64,000 nt of DNA. Origin: Cyrtodaria siliqua. Its lineage: Eukaryota; Mollusca; Bivalvia; Adapedonta; Hiatellidae. Below, one piece after another: positions 46,600 through 58,352 of this stretch. Each line of letters starts with the position of its first letter. The stretch's first letter is position 1. The translations under genes were made by a program, and so were the position numbers. Location of the stretch: assembly GCA_037043455.1 (NCBI GenBank), contig JAWPHD010001139.1, positions 111,001-175,000 on the forward strand, written 5' to 3'. The notes under the pieces are model-generated. The model had not been told where the DNA came from and did not search any database. It was given only the letters and a program-made list of their open reading frames with translations.

Positions 46600-46930
46600 G
46601 ATTTCGAGTGAGCTAGAATAAAACATGTTAGATATATATATAAACACAGCTTACATGTTAAATGGGACATGTTAAGGGCTATCATAATTTATGTTCCATG
46701 GGAGCTCAGGCGGTATAGGAACCAACATTACTTAATATAAAATTATTAAGTTAATACTAAAAAGAAGTGCATGACCAAATTTGTTTGAGCCAGGAGAAGA
46801 AATGTAAGATGTATATACTTCTAAACACAGCTTACACTCAGAGCTCTATGTGGACTGGGACGCTGACGTCGGAGAAATTAAATATTAAGGTCTCTGATTT
46901 ATTCTTCGACAAGTTGAGCTAAGAATAGGC
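46600..46930 (+). repeat. GTTCCATGGGAGC / AACACAGCTTACAC repeat
   Basis: Two diverged units with TAAACACAGCTTACA (about 46640 and 46825) and GTTCCATGGGAGCTCAG, homologous to 59290-59900. Confidence 0.7.
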
Positions 46931-47179
46931 ATACTTCCGCCAAAATGAATGTCAGAGTTATTGGACATGTGTAACGACAGTTGAAGATGTGTCAGACAGT
47001 TTCATGAACATAGGTCAAATACTTTTCAACTTGTGGCAATGGTCAAGTTTTTTTTTCTGTTGGTTGTTCTAGCATTCAGTAAGGACAGCATTCATTATAA
47101 TTTGTGGTGGAAAATTTATATTTGTAAAACTAACATGATACAATAAATACTAGTTTCTGGTTAAACAACCATGAGGCCC
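46931..47179. other. No gene identified
   Basis: Short AT-rich spacer. Confidence 0.5.
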
Positions 47180-48055
47180 CTGCATGCGTAATAAATGTAA
47201 TGTAGATATAAAACTCGAACAGGAAAAGCAGCATTCAAGTCAACCACAAACACACACAGAAACAAAGAACAAATTTAAAGATGAATAAAAGGCCAAGTAA
47301 GACATCACAAACACAAAAAGTTTGACAATAGGGCTACCGCCTTGGAACGGTCAGTTTAGAAAAAGGTCGCTTGGGATTTAAACCAGGTTTTAGGGTGCAC
47401 CAAACCTCACACTTACCATACTGTTAACCCAATAAAACGGGACAGTGTAAATAAAGAAATCCCCGCCATGAACTATTCTCTAACCAACAATGTAGCATTA
47501 ATAGGCAATATAAGTAAAACACAAAGATGCTCATTTATATATAAATACAATACAACAATATCATAGAAAGCCACAAAGAAGGTATTCACTGACTTGGCAG
47601 AATCCAGAGCACCATTGAGGGCACGACGAGACAAGACTGCAGACAAACATCAAACGTCACCGTCCTTTTGGGCTTTAGGTAGACGTCATCATAGGGTCCA
47701 CAGCCTGTCCGATCATCACACAATCAAAGAGGAAAGCATAGTGGCGAACTGTAAATGGGTCCACCACCAAGCATGAAGTGCGTTGCAAACTGATAGGTTC
47801 ATCACCTCTTTTGATAAACGTTTTAACAAGTTTAACACAGATAGTATGAAAGTGATCATGACCAAGGATCTTACGAAGTGTGTAAATCACGTCACCATAG
47901 AAGTCAGACTGTGATGTTGTGAGTCCTTGTCGCAGAAGAGTTCTTAAATAACTTTTATATTTGGAAAGAAGATCAGGGTTAAAGATAATAAAATGTGTAT
48001 CTGAATTTGATCTAAATGATTTTATATATAAATGATTGCGTTCAAATTTAAATTC
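47180..48055 (-). pseudogene. Retroelement family R, copy IV with best C-terminal frame
   Basis: The minus frame from about 48055 to 47675 gives HLYIKSFRSNSDTHFIIFNP, YKSYLRTLLRQGLTTSQSDF, YGDVIYTLRKILGHDHFHTI, FIKRGDEPISLQ and VDPFTVRHYAFLFDC before a stop. It is the most intact coding remnant of the family also seen at 13283, 20930 and 46075. The non-coding tail occupies 47674 to about 47200. No catalytic motif survives, so I cannot assign a clade. The open frame extends upstream to 48217, but that part is G-rich minisatellite. The 60-residue plus frame at 47594 is antisense noise. Confidence 0.65.
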
Positions 48056-48079
48056 TAATAGCCAAATAATGGCAGATAA

Positions 48080-48270
48080 AATGAAAAAACAACAACATTC
48101 GGGTGGTGGTGATGATGGGGTGGTGAGATGGCTCCGGGGTGGCGGCAAAACATATTGATCAATTGATAAAACAAAACAATACAGAGATATGTAAAAAAAC
48201 GCACAAACAAACAACATTCGGGTGGTGGTGATGATGGGGTGGTGGGATGGTTGGTGGCTGGGGGCGCCCG
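48080..48270. repeat. ~119-bp G-rich minisatellite, two copies
   Basis: ACATTCGGGTGGTGGTGATG and ATGGGGTGGTG occur twice (about 48093 and 48212), with AATTGATAAAACAAAACAAT between. Related to 58800-59130. Confidence 0.85.
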
Positions 48271-48504
48271 TATGAAAATATGGGGAGAATCCAGCCAGAA
48301 ATGGGATAGAACTGGGCAGTAAACATCACTTTCAGGCCAGAAAGCAGAAGGAATTATTAATTCTACCCTAAAAGATTTGGAGTACATGGTTTTCTGGGCA
48401 GAAAAAAAAAGTTTACGGGCAGAATCAATTGTAAGGCAAAATGTTCATACTTTGGGAAATTCAAGTGGACACAAAGTCCGGACAAACATTTTATGCAGGA
48501 GGAA

Positions 48505-48615
48505 ATACTATTACTGTTATCACTACTACTACTACTGCTGCTGCTACTACTATTATTACTATTACCACTACTACTACTACTGCTGCTGCTACTACTACTA
48601 CTACTACTCCTACTA
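48505..48615. repeat. ACT/GCT trinucleotide microsatellite
   Basis: Triplet tract in which a ~48-bp ACT-GCT-ATT block is itself duplicated. Frames here are homopolymeric noise. Confidence 0.95.
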
Positions 48616-48997
48616 AAACCACCGATAAAACAAATATATAATGTAGTAAGAATAGTTAAAATAAAATAATAATTAAAGTAACATTGATAACAATAAAATA
48701 AATAAATAATTTTTAATTTGGCTATAATAATATGACGACACTCACAGTCACATGATGTTCAGATACGTGTTCAATAAACACAATGTACATGTATCAAATA
48801 ATAATTAGTTTACAGAGGCTGAAATACTGACAACACAGAAAGGTCCATATGTATGCAGCTGTTAATGTTTGGGCCAACTATATGGCAAGTCTTAACAAAT
48901 TCCACAGAAAAGGTTTATCATTTCCACATATGAGGAAATTATCCATCTATTTGACCTATATTAATGATACAATTAGATAATTATTCTGAGGTTAACC
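48616..48997. other. No gene identified
   Basis: Very AT-rich; nothing recognised. Confidence 0.5.
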
Positions 48998-49000
48998 TTA

Positions 49001-50736
49001 GCACTCCCTAAGAACTCCGTTACAACGTAAAGCGTGTCTCAACGAAGTTATGATACAAAATCACAACGACATATGTTACAATATCTGTACGTTCGTGTTA
49101 CAATATATCTCCATGTGTTGTGAAAACATGACATTTTTGTAATTTTTGCGACCGATCGGAGGTCTAAAGTGGTGTTTACTTACATTATGTATTACCTTTG
49201 ACCAGATGTTGCAAATGTTGCATTTTTTAGGTTGCTACATGTTTTCACAAAATATTGGAAATTACAGCATTTTCTAAATCGTTTCATAATAATCATTAAA
49301 CGATCTTTTTTTTCTGAGCTGTAGTGGTAGGTAAGTCTCACAGAATGAATATTAATCTTCAGATGTAAACAAAAAGTAGTTATTTTATGTTTCACGTTGT
49401 TACAGTATCGTCACGAGGGTGTTACAAACTCCCAACAAAATAACCTTTAAACGTTACAAACTCTCATCGACGGAAAGTCATGCAAAATGTTACAGTCTCT
49501 TAATGATTATGTTAGCTTTCACATCTTGTGGTCCGACAATATAATCTTGCTATTGAAAACGGTCCCACAAACATCACAAGTAAGGTTTTTCGGGCGGTGT
49601 AACGTGCCCATGTTCCTCGATAGACTTGTTATGTAGCCAAACGCTTTATTGCAGATATGTACATATTGCTGACGTATTGTTTTTACTTGACATGCTTATT
49701 TACATGTCCCAGGTAACATAACTTTTCAAAGATTTTTTATCCACACAGTTTACATGCTCGGTGTGTTCCATCTTACGATGCCTGCACAGGGTATGCCTGC
49801 TGTTAAACCATATACTGCAAATTGCACACAGTAATTTCACACCTTCGTGTATGCTCCATCAGGTCGCAGAGTGCTGAAAACGTTTTCTTGCACTTACTGC
49901 ATGTTACTTTTGACGCTTATGGACTGAGCAAGTGTGTCTATACACATGTCCCCAAGAAGCAGTGGAATATTTACAAACTTTGCAGTAGTGGAACTTTTTG
50001 CGCCCATTTCCAGACTTTTCAGTGCTTGGACAAGGTCCAAGTTTCTCGACAGCTGGATCAGGAGCTGTGGCTTTATATAAAGTTGAGAGCTGTACAGGGA
50101 AGTCCCTCCATTAGGGCTGGTGTCTTTACTGGATTGCTGACGAGGACGGGCGTGAGCGTTGATAGTTCATGCTCATTCTTGCTGTCGTCAAGTACCATAT
50201 CCACACTCAAATACATGGCGGCGACGTAAATACTCTTTTCTTCCTGGAACGAGAACTCCATCAAATCCGTCGTTGATAGACTGTAACGCTGTCAGAGATA
50301 TACTGTAAAATTTATTATTTTTCTGTTATGATACTGTAACATTACGTGTAATCCCAAAAGGTGTATATTAATACAATATCTTGATAAATTGATAGATAAA
50401 TCGTTCTCTTTAAAATATACAAGATGCATAACTAATACCTAGCAGTAGCTTTCAACTTTCACTTTCAACCTTACTTCTTATGATTTACACTTTCTTAAGG
50501 AATATTTTCATGAAATGTTTAGAATAAGATAACAAAATCAAAACATGTTACCTCACATTATTCAATTAATCCTCGCGAAAATGATACAGATGTAGTATTT
50601 TCGCAACACATGGGCAGACCACATGGAGAGATACTTTAATACGAACGTATATATATTGTAACATATGTCGTTGTGATTTTGTATCATGACTTCGTTGAGA
50701 CTTGCTTTACGTTGTAACGGAGTTCTTAGGGAGTGC
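49001..50736. mobile_element. 1.74-kb terminal-inverted-repeat transposon carrying a zinc-finger relic
   Basis: The ends are inverted copies: GCACTCCCTAAGAACTCCGT at 49001 and its reverse complement ending at 50736. They are perfect for the first 33 bp and similar for about 165 bp. The flanks are TTA on both sides (48998-49000 and 50737-50739), a 3-bp target duplication as made by PIF/Harbinger-like or other 3-bp-TSD transposons. Subterminal regions are dense in GTTACA motifs (about 49080, 49097, 49397, 49417, 49455, 49489 and mirrored TGTAAC on the right). No transposase is seen. The interior holds the zinc-finger pseudogene. Confidence 0.85.
49518..50261 (-). pseudogene. C2H2 zinc-finger gene relic
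   Basis: The minus strand begins with an ATG and MEFSFQEEKSIYVAAMYLSV, an acidic N-terminus, then after a frameshift gives CKVCKYSTASWGHVYRHTC. Further fingers appear in shifting frames: CSKCKKTFSALCDLMEHTRR, CAICSIWFNSRHTLCRHRK, KIFEKLCYLGHVNKHVK, CNKAFGYITSLSRN and CDVCGTVFNSKIILSDHK. That makes about six finger relics with C-x2-C and H-x3/4-H/C spacing. At least four frameshifts and several stops are present. C2H2 proteins normally bind DNA; this one cannot be made intact. It is not clear whether it was captured from the host or was part of an autonomous transposon. Confidence 0.8.
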
Positions 50737-50739
50737 TTA

Positions 50740-51698
50740 ATGTGCCTCTGCTTTGCTGAGATTTGACTGGAAGAACAAAATACTTGCTGGTCAGTTTGAA
50801 TATGTGTAACATTGTTGATAACAGGAAACATTGATTTGCATACAAGTCAATGTTCATCAAACATTGTGAAATGTAGATCTGATTGCCAATGCAATTAACT
50901 TTATATTCATTAGAATCAGGTCCCGTTTATCAACAGTCCCTGTTAGAATTTAAGCTTTGACTAATTGTTTATTATATACACTTTTACTCTTTCTAGAGCT
51001 GCTTAAATAGATGTCATCATCTTTGTATAATCTGTGGGTGATATGTAAACTAGTGTCTTTCAAACAGCTGCTATATGAACAACCCTGAAACATGATTTGT
51101 ATGTTTTACATGTGATTTAAAAAAACGATGTTGATTAAATTCATACGTTAAAACTACTAGCTGAGAGTTGAAAGATAGCTGCTTTCTTTGGAGGTCATGA
51201 TGGACTGATGCCATGTACATGTATCTTTGGTTATGCTAATAGTATATATACTCAAATGCAAAAGAAAGTGTACACTGAGTTTTGTTAAGATATAATTGTA
51301 TAAAGTTTTTTTAGAATTAAATTGACAAATTCCAAAATGAATATGCCGTGTTTGGTAGCAAACATTCTTACCATTTTTACCATTCCATTGACAATATCAT
51401 GTTGACGTTTGTCTTTTCAATAGGTTGAATCTTTAGGGGACTGTCGCTTGATACAGAGGATAAGGGTGTAAATTAAAATGTTCAAAGTGTTCACTTTCTT
51501 TTTCAGCTGAGTATACATTTAGGAGTTGCAGTGGCCTAGCCATTTCTCTGATCACTTGTTTAATATAACAAAGTGTAATCAATAATAATAATATGACTAT
51601 AGGTTTATCTGATGATACTGCTCTCCTATTGAAGCTATATTATTAAATAGTCTGGCCACATTACATTTAGGCTAGAATTGCAGTACTTGAAAGAATTT
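50740..51698. other. No gene identified
   Basis: AT-rich single-copy-looking DNA; no exon recognised. Confidence 0.5.
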
Positions 51699-51806
51699 CA
51701 AAATGATATATAGGGTCCTATAGAAACCACAGCGTCCGAACGCAATGGCATCGTAGGTCCGCACTGTACTGCAAACAAGGACTTGAAACTACAATGAAAG
51801 AGACGT
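51699..51806 (+). repeat. ~108-bp interspersed repeat, copy 1
   Basis: Contains GTCCTATAGAAACC and GCATCGTAGGTCCGCACTGT; nearly identical to 53858-53965. Confidence 0.85.
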
Positions 51807-52059
51807 AATATGTTTAATATTCTGTGTAAGGTGTGTCATCTTCCATTTTTCTCTTTTTAATTAAAATATAAATATGTCCATACATGTGACAAGACGCATA
51901 AGAAGATGATTCAACCTTCATTTTCATATATATTACACTAGTGAATAATGATAAATATGTTATGGCCTTTTTAGAAATCCACTCTGCAGGGTATGTGATA
52001 ATTTATATTAATCCTTTGGTATCTTTCAGTGAGCCATCATCAAGTTAGAGGTATTAACC

Positions 52060-52400
52060 CTGGCATGAATTCTTTCTGGCCATACATTTTTCCGTCCCTA
52101 CTTTTTTTTTATCGTTTTCGGCCGTAAATTGTTACGGCCATACTTTTTCCAGGCGTAATCTTTCCAGAAAAGCTATTAACTTTTCTGGCCGTAATCCGCC
52201 AGAAAAGCTATATTTAGATTCTGCCCCATCCCATTTACATATTACGCCCCATTTTATTTCCCGAATCCGGCCCAATTCTGCCCAGAAATCGACGTTTTTC
52301 AATCTGATTACCTCCTAGTGTTTGGGCGAAAAAAAAAAAAAATTACAGGCGTAAAAAACAAAAAATTCTGTCCCATTTACGTGCAGAATATTTCGTACTG
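52060..52400. repeat. TTTTCTGGCCGTAAT low-complexity block
   Basis: Recurring ATTTTTCCG, GGCCGTAA, CCAGAAAAGC and GCCCAATTCTGCCC motifs on both strands suggest degenerate short repeats. The stretch 48270-48440 uses a similar vocabulary (CCAGAAATGGGATAG, GGGCAGAA). It ends in the AAACAAAACAATACAGAGAT tract shared with 48160. Confidence 0.5.
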
Positions 52401-52559
52401 GCGAAACATATTGATAAATTGATCAAACAAAACAATACAGAGATATGTAAAAAAACAAAAAACATTATGATCGTAACTTAATTATATACTAATTAGAATA
52501 ATGAAATTAGAAAAATTTAACATGTCAAGGCTTTTCCTAAATATATACTTTAAAGATAT

Positions 52560-53400
52560 TTTCTATAGTTTTTTCTGCATAAAAGATTTTCTTTAAACTT
52601 TTTGTACAGTAAGTCTGTTATATATATAGACAGAAAATGCAAAAATAATAGTAGGTCACCATAATTGTTAATTTTTCTAAAAATAATGTGTATTGCCACC
52701 ATCATGTCAATCTGTCCAAAAAGTTGAACAAGTCCTTGAAATAGCTAAATAAGACATTTTTGAAGTCTAATCATGTATTCATTGGTCACAATTCTGCCAA
52801 AATTGTATTAAAGTAAATAACAATTAATTATAATAACATTTAAAGCTTATCGTTATGCAAAACCTATATCTTTTTACAAAATCTGTTGAGACCATTACCA
52901 CAATTTATGCACTCATTAGCCCATAATGATACAATTTCCTTTTTTTTTTTGTTCCCAAAAAGAGAATTTGTATAAACTGTCTAAGCACATAGTTTAACAT
53001 ATATAAAAACAAAATGTGCAATAAATATGCTAGGTCCCCATGCTCGTTTAGACATTTTTTTTGAAACCCTACCCCTATGCTAAAAGGCTAAGTTTTGTAT
53101 GAAATTATATAGAAATGGTATATTTTCCTTTTGTGTTATGTTCCTAATAGCAGAATTTGTTCAAACTTCCTAGGCACTTATTTGAACATATAGTAAGACA
53201 ATATATGCAATTAAAATTATAGGTCACCATACATATTGAGATTTAATATTGATTTTTGGAACCCTACCATGATGCTTAAATCTTTTAATTTTGTTTTTAC
53301 AAAATGCTATATTTTTCCTATTTTATGTATGTTTCTATAATAGGCATTTATATAAATAAAGACAATAAAAAAAATAAAAAAAATTAAACACAGGCAATAA
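52560..53400 (+). repeat. Degenerate ~190-bp tandem repeat
   Basis: TAGGTCACCAT-type landmarks at about 52652, 53031 and 53219, with GCAGAATTTGT..AAACT and GAACCCTACC. Very diverged and AT-rich; confidence in exact boundaries is low. Confidence 0.5.
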
Positions 53401-53789
53401 ATACAACTAGACATCAAGAGTAACATTCCTGTAATATTTTAGGAAAATCCATCCAATAGTTTTAGAAGAGAAGTCGCCCAAAATGCTGCGCATGAAAAAC
53501 AACAGAAAGTCCTTTAATGTGTCTTATTTAATTTCCCGAGTGAGTAAATATAATACGTAATAGTAATCATTAAGTACTAAATATTCAAAAATACACCAGT
53601 ACCTGTATCAACAATCGGTAAATGACCTTATTATCCGTATGATAACCATATACCATATAATTTGAATATTAGTACAGATAAACATGCCTATTAATCCACC
53701 ACGGATTTTTAAAAGTCACACATAAATTGCTGATTTTATTTTTTTAATAAATTTTCCTACCACAGACATTAAATCCACAATGACATAGA

Positions 53790-54660
53790 TAACCGTTGCT
53801 GAGGGAATACAAGTTTTTAACCCAGTGAATGAAAACGCTTCACTGAGAATCAAATTACAAAATGATATATATTGTCCTATAGAAACCAAGCGTCCGAACG
53901 CAATGACATCGTAGGTCCGCACTGTACTGCAAACAATGACTAGAAACTACAATGAAAGAGACATAAAAATACAGAAAGGGTGGTGAAGACAGGGTTACCG
54001 ACTTGGAACGGTCAGTAGGCAATAAGGCCTACTGGTTAGCTTGAATCGATTTTATATGCGCACACGCAGTCCCAGTAAATGAAAACACTTTACTGACGGT
54101 CCGTTTACCAATGTGCTTGCATTCTTCACCAAAAAACGTTTCTAAGTAAAATGCTGAATACGCTTTCTAGTATAATGATTAATACGTATATAAAATTACA
54201 AACATGACATAAATTTACAAGCGTGACATATACATTCACAAACATGGCACTTAATACATAACAAATCATAACTAAAATTAGGAATTCAATTGCTGACTCT
54301 GTTTTTAATTAGTTTGTCAACAACAGACTTTAAATCAGCCACATTAAGAATAGATACCCGTTGTTGAGTGATAACAAGTCTTAACCCAGTGAATGAAAAC
54401 ACTTCACTGACATTAAAACTACAAGACACGCGGTCCTAGTAAATGAAAACACTTTACTGACGGTCCGTATTACCACTGTGCTTGCATTATTCACCAAAAA
54501 ACGTTTCTAATTAAAATGCTTAATACACTTTTTATTACGGAGATTGACACGTATATAAGTTTACCAACGTTAAATATAGGTTTACAACCATGACATAGAC
54601 ATTTATAAACATGACATTTAAAACATATAACAAACCATAACTAAAGTTAGGGAGGGTTGG
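53790..54660 (+). repeat. Tandem repeat with conserved TGAAAACAC-loop hairpins
   Basis: Repeated small stem-loops: CAGTGAA-TGAAAACAC-TTCACTG (about 53822 and 54387, the first with one base changed) and AGTAAA-TGAAAACAC-TTTACT (about 54072 and 54430). They are embedded in a degenerate unit containing TTCACCAAAAAACGTTTCTA. The block abuts the terminal repeat of the tyrosine-recombinase element and may belong to its 3' end. Confidence 0.75.
53858..53965 (+). repeat. ~108-bp interspersed repeat, copy 2
   Basis: Second copy of 51699-51806. It is followed by a family R tail scrap (ACCGACTTGGAACGGTCAG near 53997). Confidence 0.85.
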
Positions 54661-55140
54661 GAAAGCATTTTGAAACATACAAAAACTGTCTTTTCACACA
54701 GAAAATTTCGAACAATGATTTTACGCAGGTATCATTTTTTTATATACCACAATTGTGAGCCAGTCAGATACTGATACGGATTATCCCCTTACAAGGTATA
54801 CCAAGACGAATAGGCTAACAACTCAATATAAACATCGTCTTTACATAGAGTAAAATGCTTTCAAGGCCTCACCTTCAACGTGTAGAATATCTTTGACAAC
54901 GGAATCACCCACGATCACCACTTTTCTGCATTCTGTAAGTGACAATTTAAACCCTTAAAACACCATTTTAATAACATCGTAACAACAATCTATAAAATAA
55001 ACAATTTACCAAGTTCTTAGTTTTAAAACTTTATATATATATCTGTAATGATAGCTCAGTAATGTAACCTATTACTGATCATTACCTCGTCATAAACTTG
55101 CTTTTATTCCCGTGTCCTCCCAAAGCTATATCTTTAAACT

Positions 55141-55972
55141 TTAAAGTGTTTTTTCCTTAATACTGGCAAATATATCTTCAGCAACCCCCATTTTGTCTTC
55201 TATGGTCATACATACATATTTGTTATAAGCGTCTGAGCGCCAATCTGCCATTAACTGAATCTTATCTGCTGAAATCTTTGAAAAAAATGCCAAAGTAGCA
55301 AACCCTCTTCTAAAAGAATGGGAAGAAAACATTTCTGGGCTTAGTCCAATTAAACAAATGAATTGCTTTAACTTACTTTGAAATTGATTATAAGTGAGAG
55401 ATTCACCATTTTTAAAAACAAATAGGGGAGATTCTTCTGAGGCAAGGATTTTCTTACACATTTTGACATATGCCTTAACAGGAAATAACTCCGAATTATC
55501 AATCTTAACAAGAGGAGTCTGCAAGAGTCGCTTGTAACAGTCCGTTTTTTGTCTTGCTAACACTCTTTCTTAATAAGAGTTTTTTCTCTATTAAATCCAA
55601 TTTGGTCGTCGGCACTAAATTTGACTTTCTGGCCATTAGAAAAAATGCAAACAAAAAATAAACACCACATTACACAGTTTTCTGATTTAGAAAAATCTTG
55701 TGTTGTATAGATTTGTTTTGCAATATCTTTTGAGTTATTGGTTCCGCCTGCCGTAAGCAATACGGTTTTAACTTAATATCCTTTAATGACAAATTAAATA
55801 AAAATGTATTAACTTGATCCCCTGAATAACCTAGTAATAAGTGCATTGTTTTAATTGCACTTAGATAATTGTTTTTTGAATCTGTTGATTTAAATGTCCT
55901 ACTTAAAAAAAAATGAATATAGTTGTAACGTTTCTGTGGATGCTGGTAAATAATGAAAATGGAAATATACAC
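55141..55972 (-). pseudogene. Tyrosine recombinase of the YR element
   Basis: The N-terminal piece (55972-55670) has NYLSAIKTMHLLLGYSGDQV, a SAM-like core-binding part. After frameshifts comes FFLMARKSNLVPT with the first catalytic Arg (near 55635). The last frame (55563-55141) runs LQTPLVKIDNSELFPVKAYV to SSHSFRRGFATLAFF, which supplies the H-x-x-R pair, and DWRSDAYNKYV with the candidate Tyr nucleophile. In YR elements this enzyme inserts a circular DNA intermediate. Two or more frameshifts separate the parts, so it is inactive as it stands. Confidence 0.85.
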
Positions 55973-55999
55973 ATTTTGTCTATCATACCTCTTAACTAG

Positions 56000-57059
56000 T
56001 TTAACAAGCTGCTACGAAATTTAATTTCACCAAAAGAGCCTGAACTTGTTTTAATGTAGCCACTTCTTTATATAATCAATACCTAACCAACAATAAAATT
56101 TCAGTTAAACGATCGGGTGTCACCTCCATTGTCATTGTCCCAAAAACGTCATAATTTCCGAAGGAGGACAAGATTTATCCTTAGATTTCTCTATCCTACA
56201 CTTTTCTAACACTTTTCTTAGATACAAATAAGAAAACATTGCGTTCTCTCTATTCTCTGCACCAACAAAATCATCTTAATAATTTAAAATTGCAATACCC
56301 ATTTGTGAAACATTATAAATGATACGGCATTAGTAACCCTTTGGCATATTGACGCTACACTCCTTAAACACATTGACAAAACAGTGTCACAAAAATATGC
56401 TGTTTCCAAATGAATACTACTAAATTATAATCAGATGGACAAATACTGATCTGTATATTATCCTTCTTTAAATCTTTCTTAAACAATAAATAACCTTGAC
56501 CTTTTGCCTTAATTAATTCTACAAAATCATCATCTTTTGGAAAAACTAAATCTACCTTATCCTTTAAATATACATCTGTATCAATGTAATCATTCACTGC
56601 ATTGTTTTTTGGATGACTAAGCTATAAAACAACACGTCGTTCTGTTGTATCCCTTTTTGGTACAGAGTTTAAGGGAGAAATCTTTATATCACTTGCAAAT
56701 GGGTTTTTACAAAAGGGCCCGAGAATTGCACCGTTTGAACTTTCTTTTGCAAAATAAAGATCCTGTTCATTCTCATACTCTTCCGCTCCTTTGTAATTTG
56801 TGTATTTCCATAATTCATTTTCTTCAGATACTAAATTACTTCCCTTCTTATAACCAATAGGGAAACTATTTTCTAAAAAGTTACAAACAATAATATCCTT
56901 ATAATCTCTTAACTTAGTTATTAGTCTCATATATTCAGTATTAATATTTTCATTGACAGGTATTCTGCAACCTTCGAAATTATATATTTTTGATATTTTG
57001 ACAATTTCATATAAACGCACTTTGTTTAAAAGCTGTGCTATTGTATTTATCTTTGTCAC
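56000..57059 (-). pseudogene. Reverse transcriptase of the YR element
   Basis: The frame 57059-56622 has EGCRIPVNENINTEYMRL and SPLNSVPKRDTTERRVVL. It continues at 56597-56364 with DDDFVELIKAKGQGYLLFKK and DNIQISICPSDYNLV, then MGIAILNY-stop-DDF at the catalytic YxDD box (stop at 56276-56278), then FLGTMTMEVTPDRLTE and LVKLNFVAAC. These are RT motifs of DIRS/Ngaro type. Sequence that should encode the rest of RT and RNase H is missing before the recombinase. Confidence 0.85.
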
Positions 57060-57539
57060 ATGACATATTTTACATGCGCTAGAATGTTTACAAACAGTAT
57101 TTGTTAAATGTTCAGCAGTTTCTAGAATAACTGACTGCGAATTTTCTTTACGTTTTAATTTTATTTTATTACTGTAATTCTCTGTAACGCTACACGTTTT
57201 TCCATGTTTTCATAGGAGTATTGACTGAATTTTAGTAGAAATATATCAATCAGTTCTTTATTCTTATTAATTATTTCTAAAATATCTTTTTAAAGTCAAA
57301 CCTGAGCATAAGTGCATGCGGAAGAGCTTTCCGGATGTGCATATCTCATACTTCTTTTTACAACGATCGTATGGCTACTTTTATGCTCACATTTGTTCCT
57401 TTGATATTGTGAACAAAACCATAATTTAACACCCCCAAATTGTTCGTCTTGCCTTTTGGTTTAAACTTCATATGTTTTGATTTTTTTTACTACTACTAAT
57501 GCGTGGTATTTCTTTAGCCTGTAGTTTATGAATTATAGG

Positions 57540-58352
57540 CAGTTCAAGATATTGAAAACATCTTTCCGTGTTTTCTTCCCTAATTCAATCTCTCTTAAAC
57601 TGCCCCATAAAAAGCTTTCAAAGCAGAAAACTCATATGTAGTACTGAGATACATGATCTTTTTCAGGATTTCCAGCCTTCCGCAACGTACTTCATCTGCA
57701 GGTTTCGCTGTAATTCCTGAATATTTACTACGCTTAGACTTTTTTCTTTTTCTTTTTACTCAATGTTGTCGAGTCAGAGGAATGTGAAGAATCACTACTC
57801 GACTCAGATTAAATATCACTACTACTCTCACTATCATCGGTATTGGAGTCATTTAAGCTTAGAGTTTTCAATTCCCTTTTAACTGCTTTCTTTAATGACA
57901 CATTCTTTCTTAAAGTTTTAATGTTAATGTCATCTTCACATTTGGTGTCTTTAATGACTTTGTTCACTTTTAACTTGGGGCTTTCTTTGGACTTCTTAGT
58001 GTCCTGTTACAAAGTCTTACCCTTGAGTTTCTTCACCTCGCCTTTTTCCTTCGCCACTGCTTTCCTCAACTCTTTCAAATTATTCTGTTTTTTTCAACTT
58101 CTATTCCTCATCGGCAGACTTTTCCAGTTCCTTCAACAGTAAGGCTTCTTCGTCTACTTCTTCGGCGTCTTTTTTGGCCTCTTCGCTCACGTCTCCTTCT
58201 TTTAATAACAAAGTGTTCATCACCATTTTTCCTCCCATCACATCAAAACCCGAAGGATGATCCTCTTCGGCTCCGGTCATTTGCGCAGTACCCACTGAAT
58301 GCATATTCTTGTAATCAGGACTCGATTTACCTCTTGATGCCATCGTTACCAC
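57540..58352 (-). pseudogene. Gag-like region of the YR element
   Basis: Starts with MVTMASRGKSSPDYKN and an acidic coiled-coil-like stretch (EEVDEEALLLKELEKSADEE) ending in a stop near 58101. After frameshifts come Ser/Asp-rich text and then RLEILKKIMYLSTTYEFSAL with KAFYGAV, which resembles the C-terminal part of YR-element gag proteins. Dead through several stops. Confidence 0.65.
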
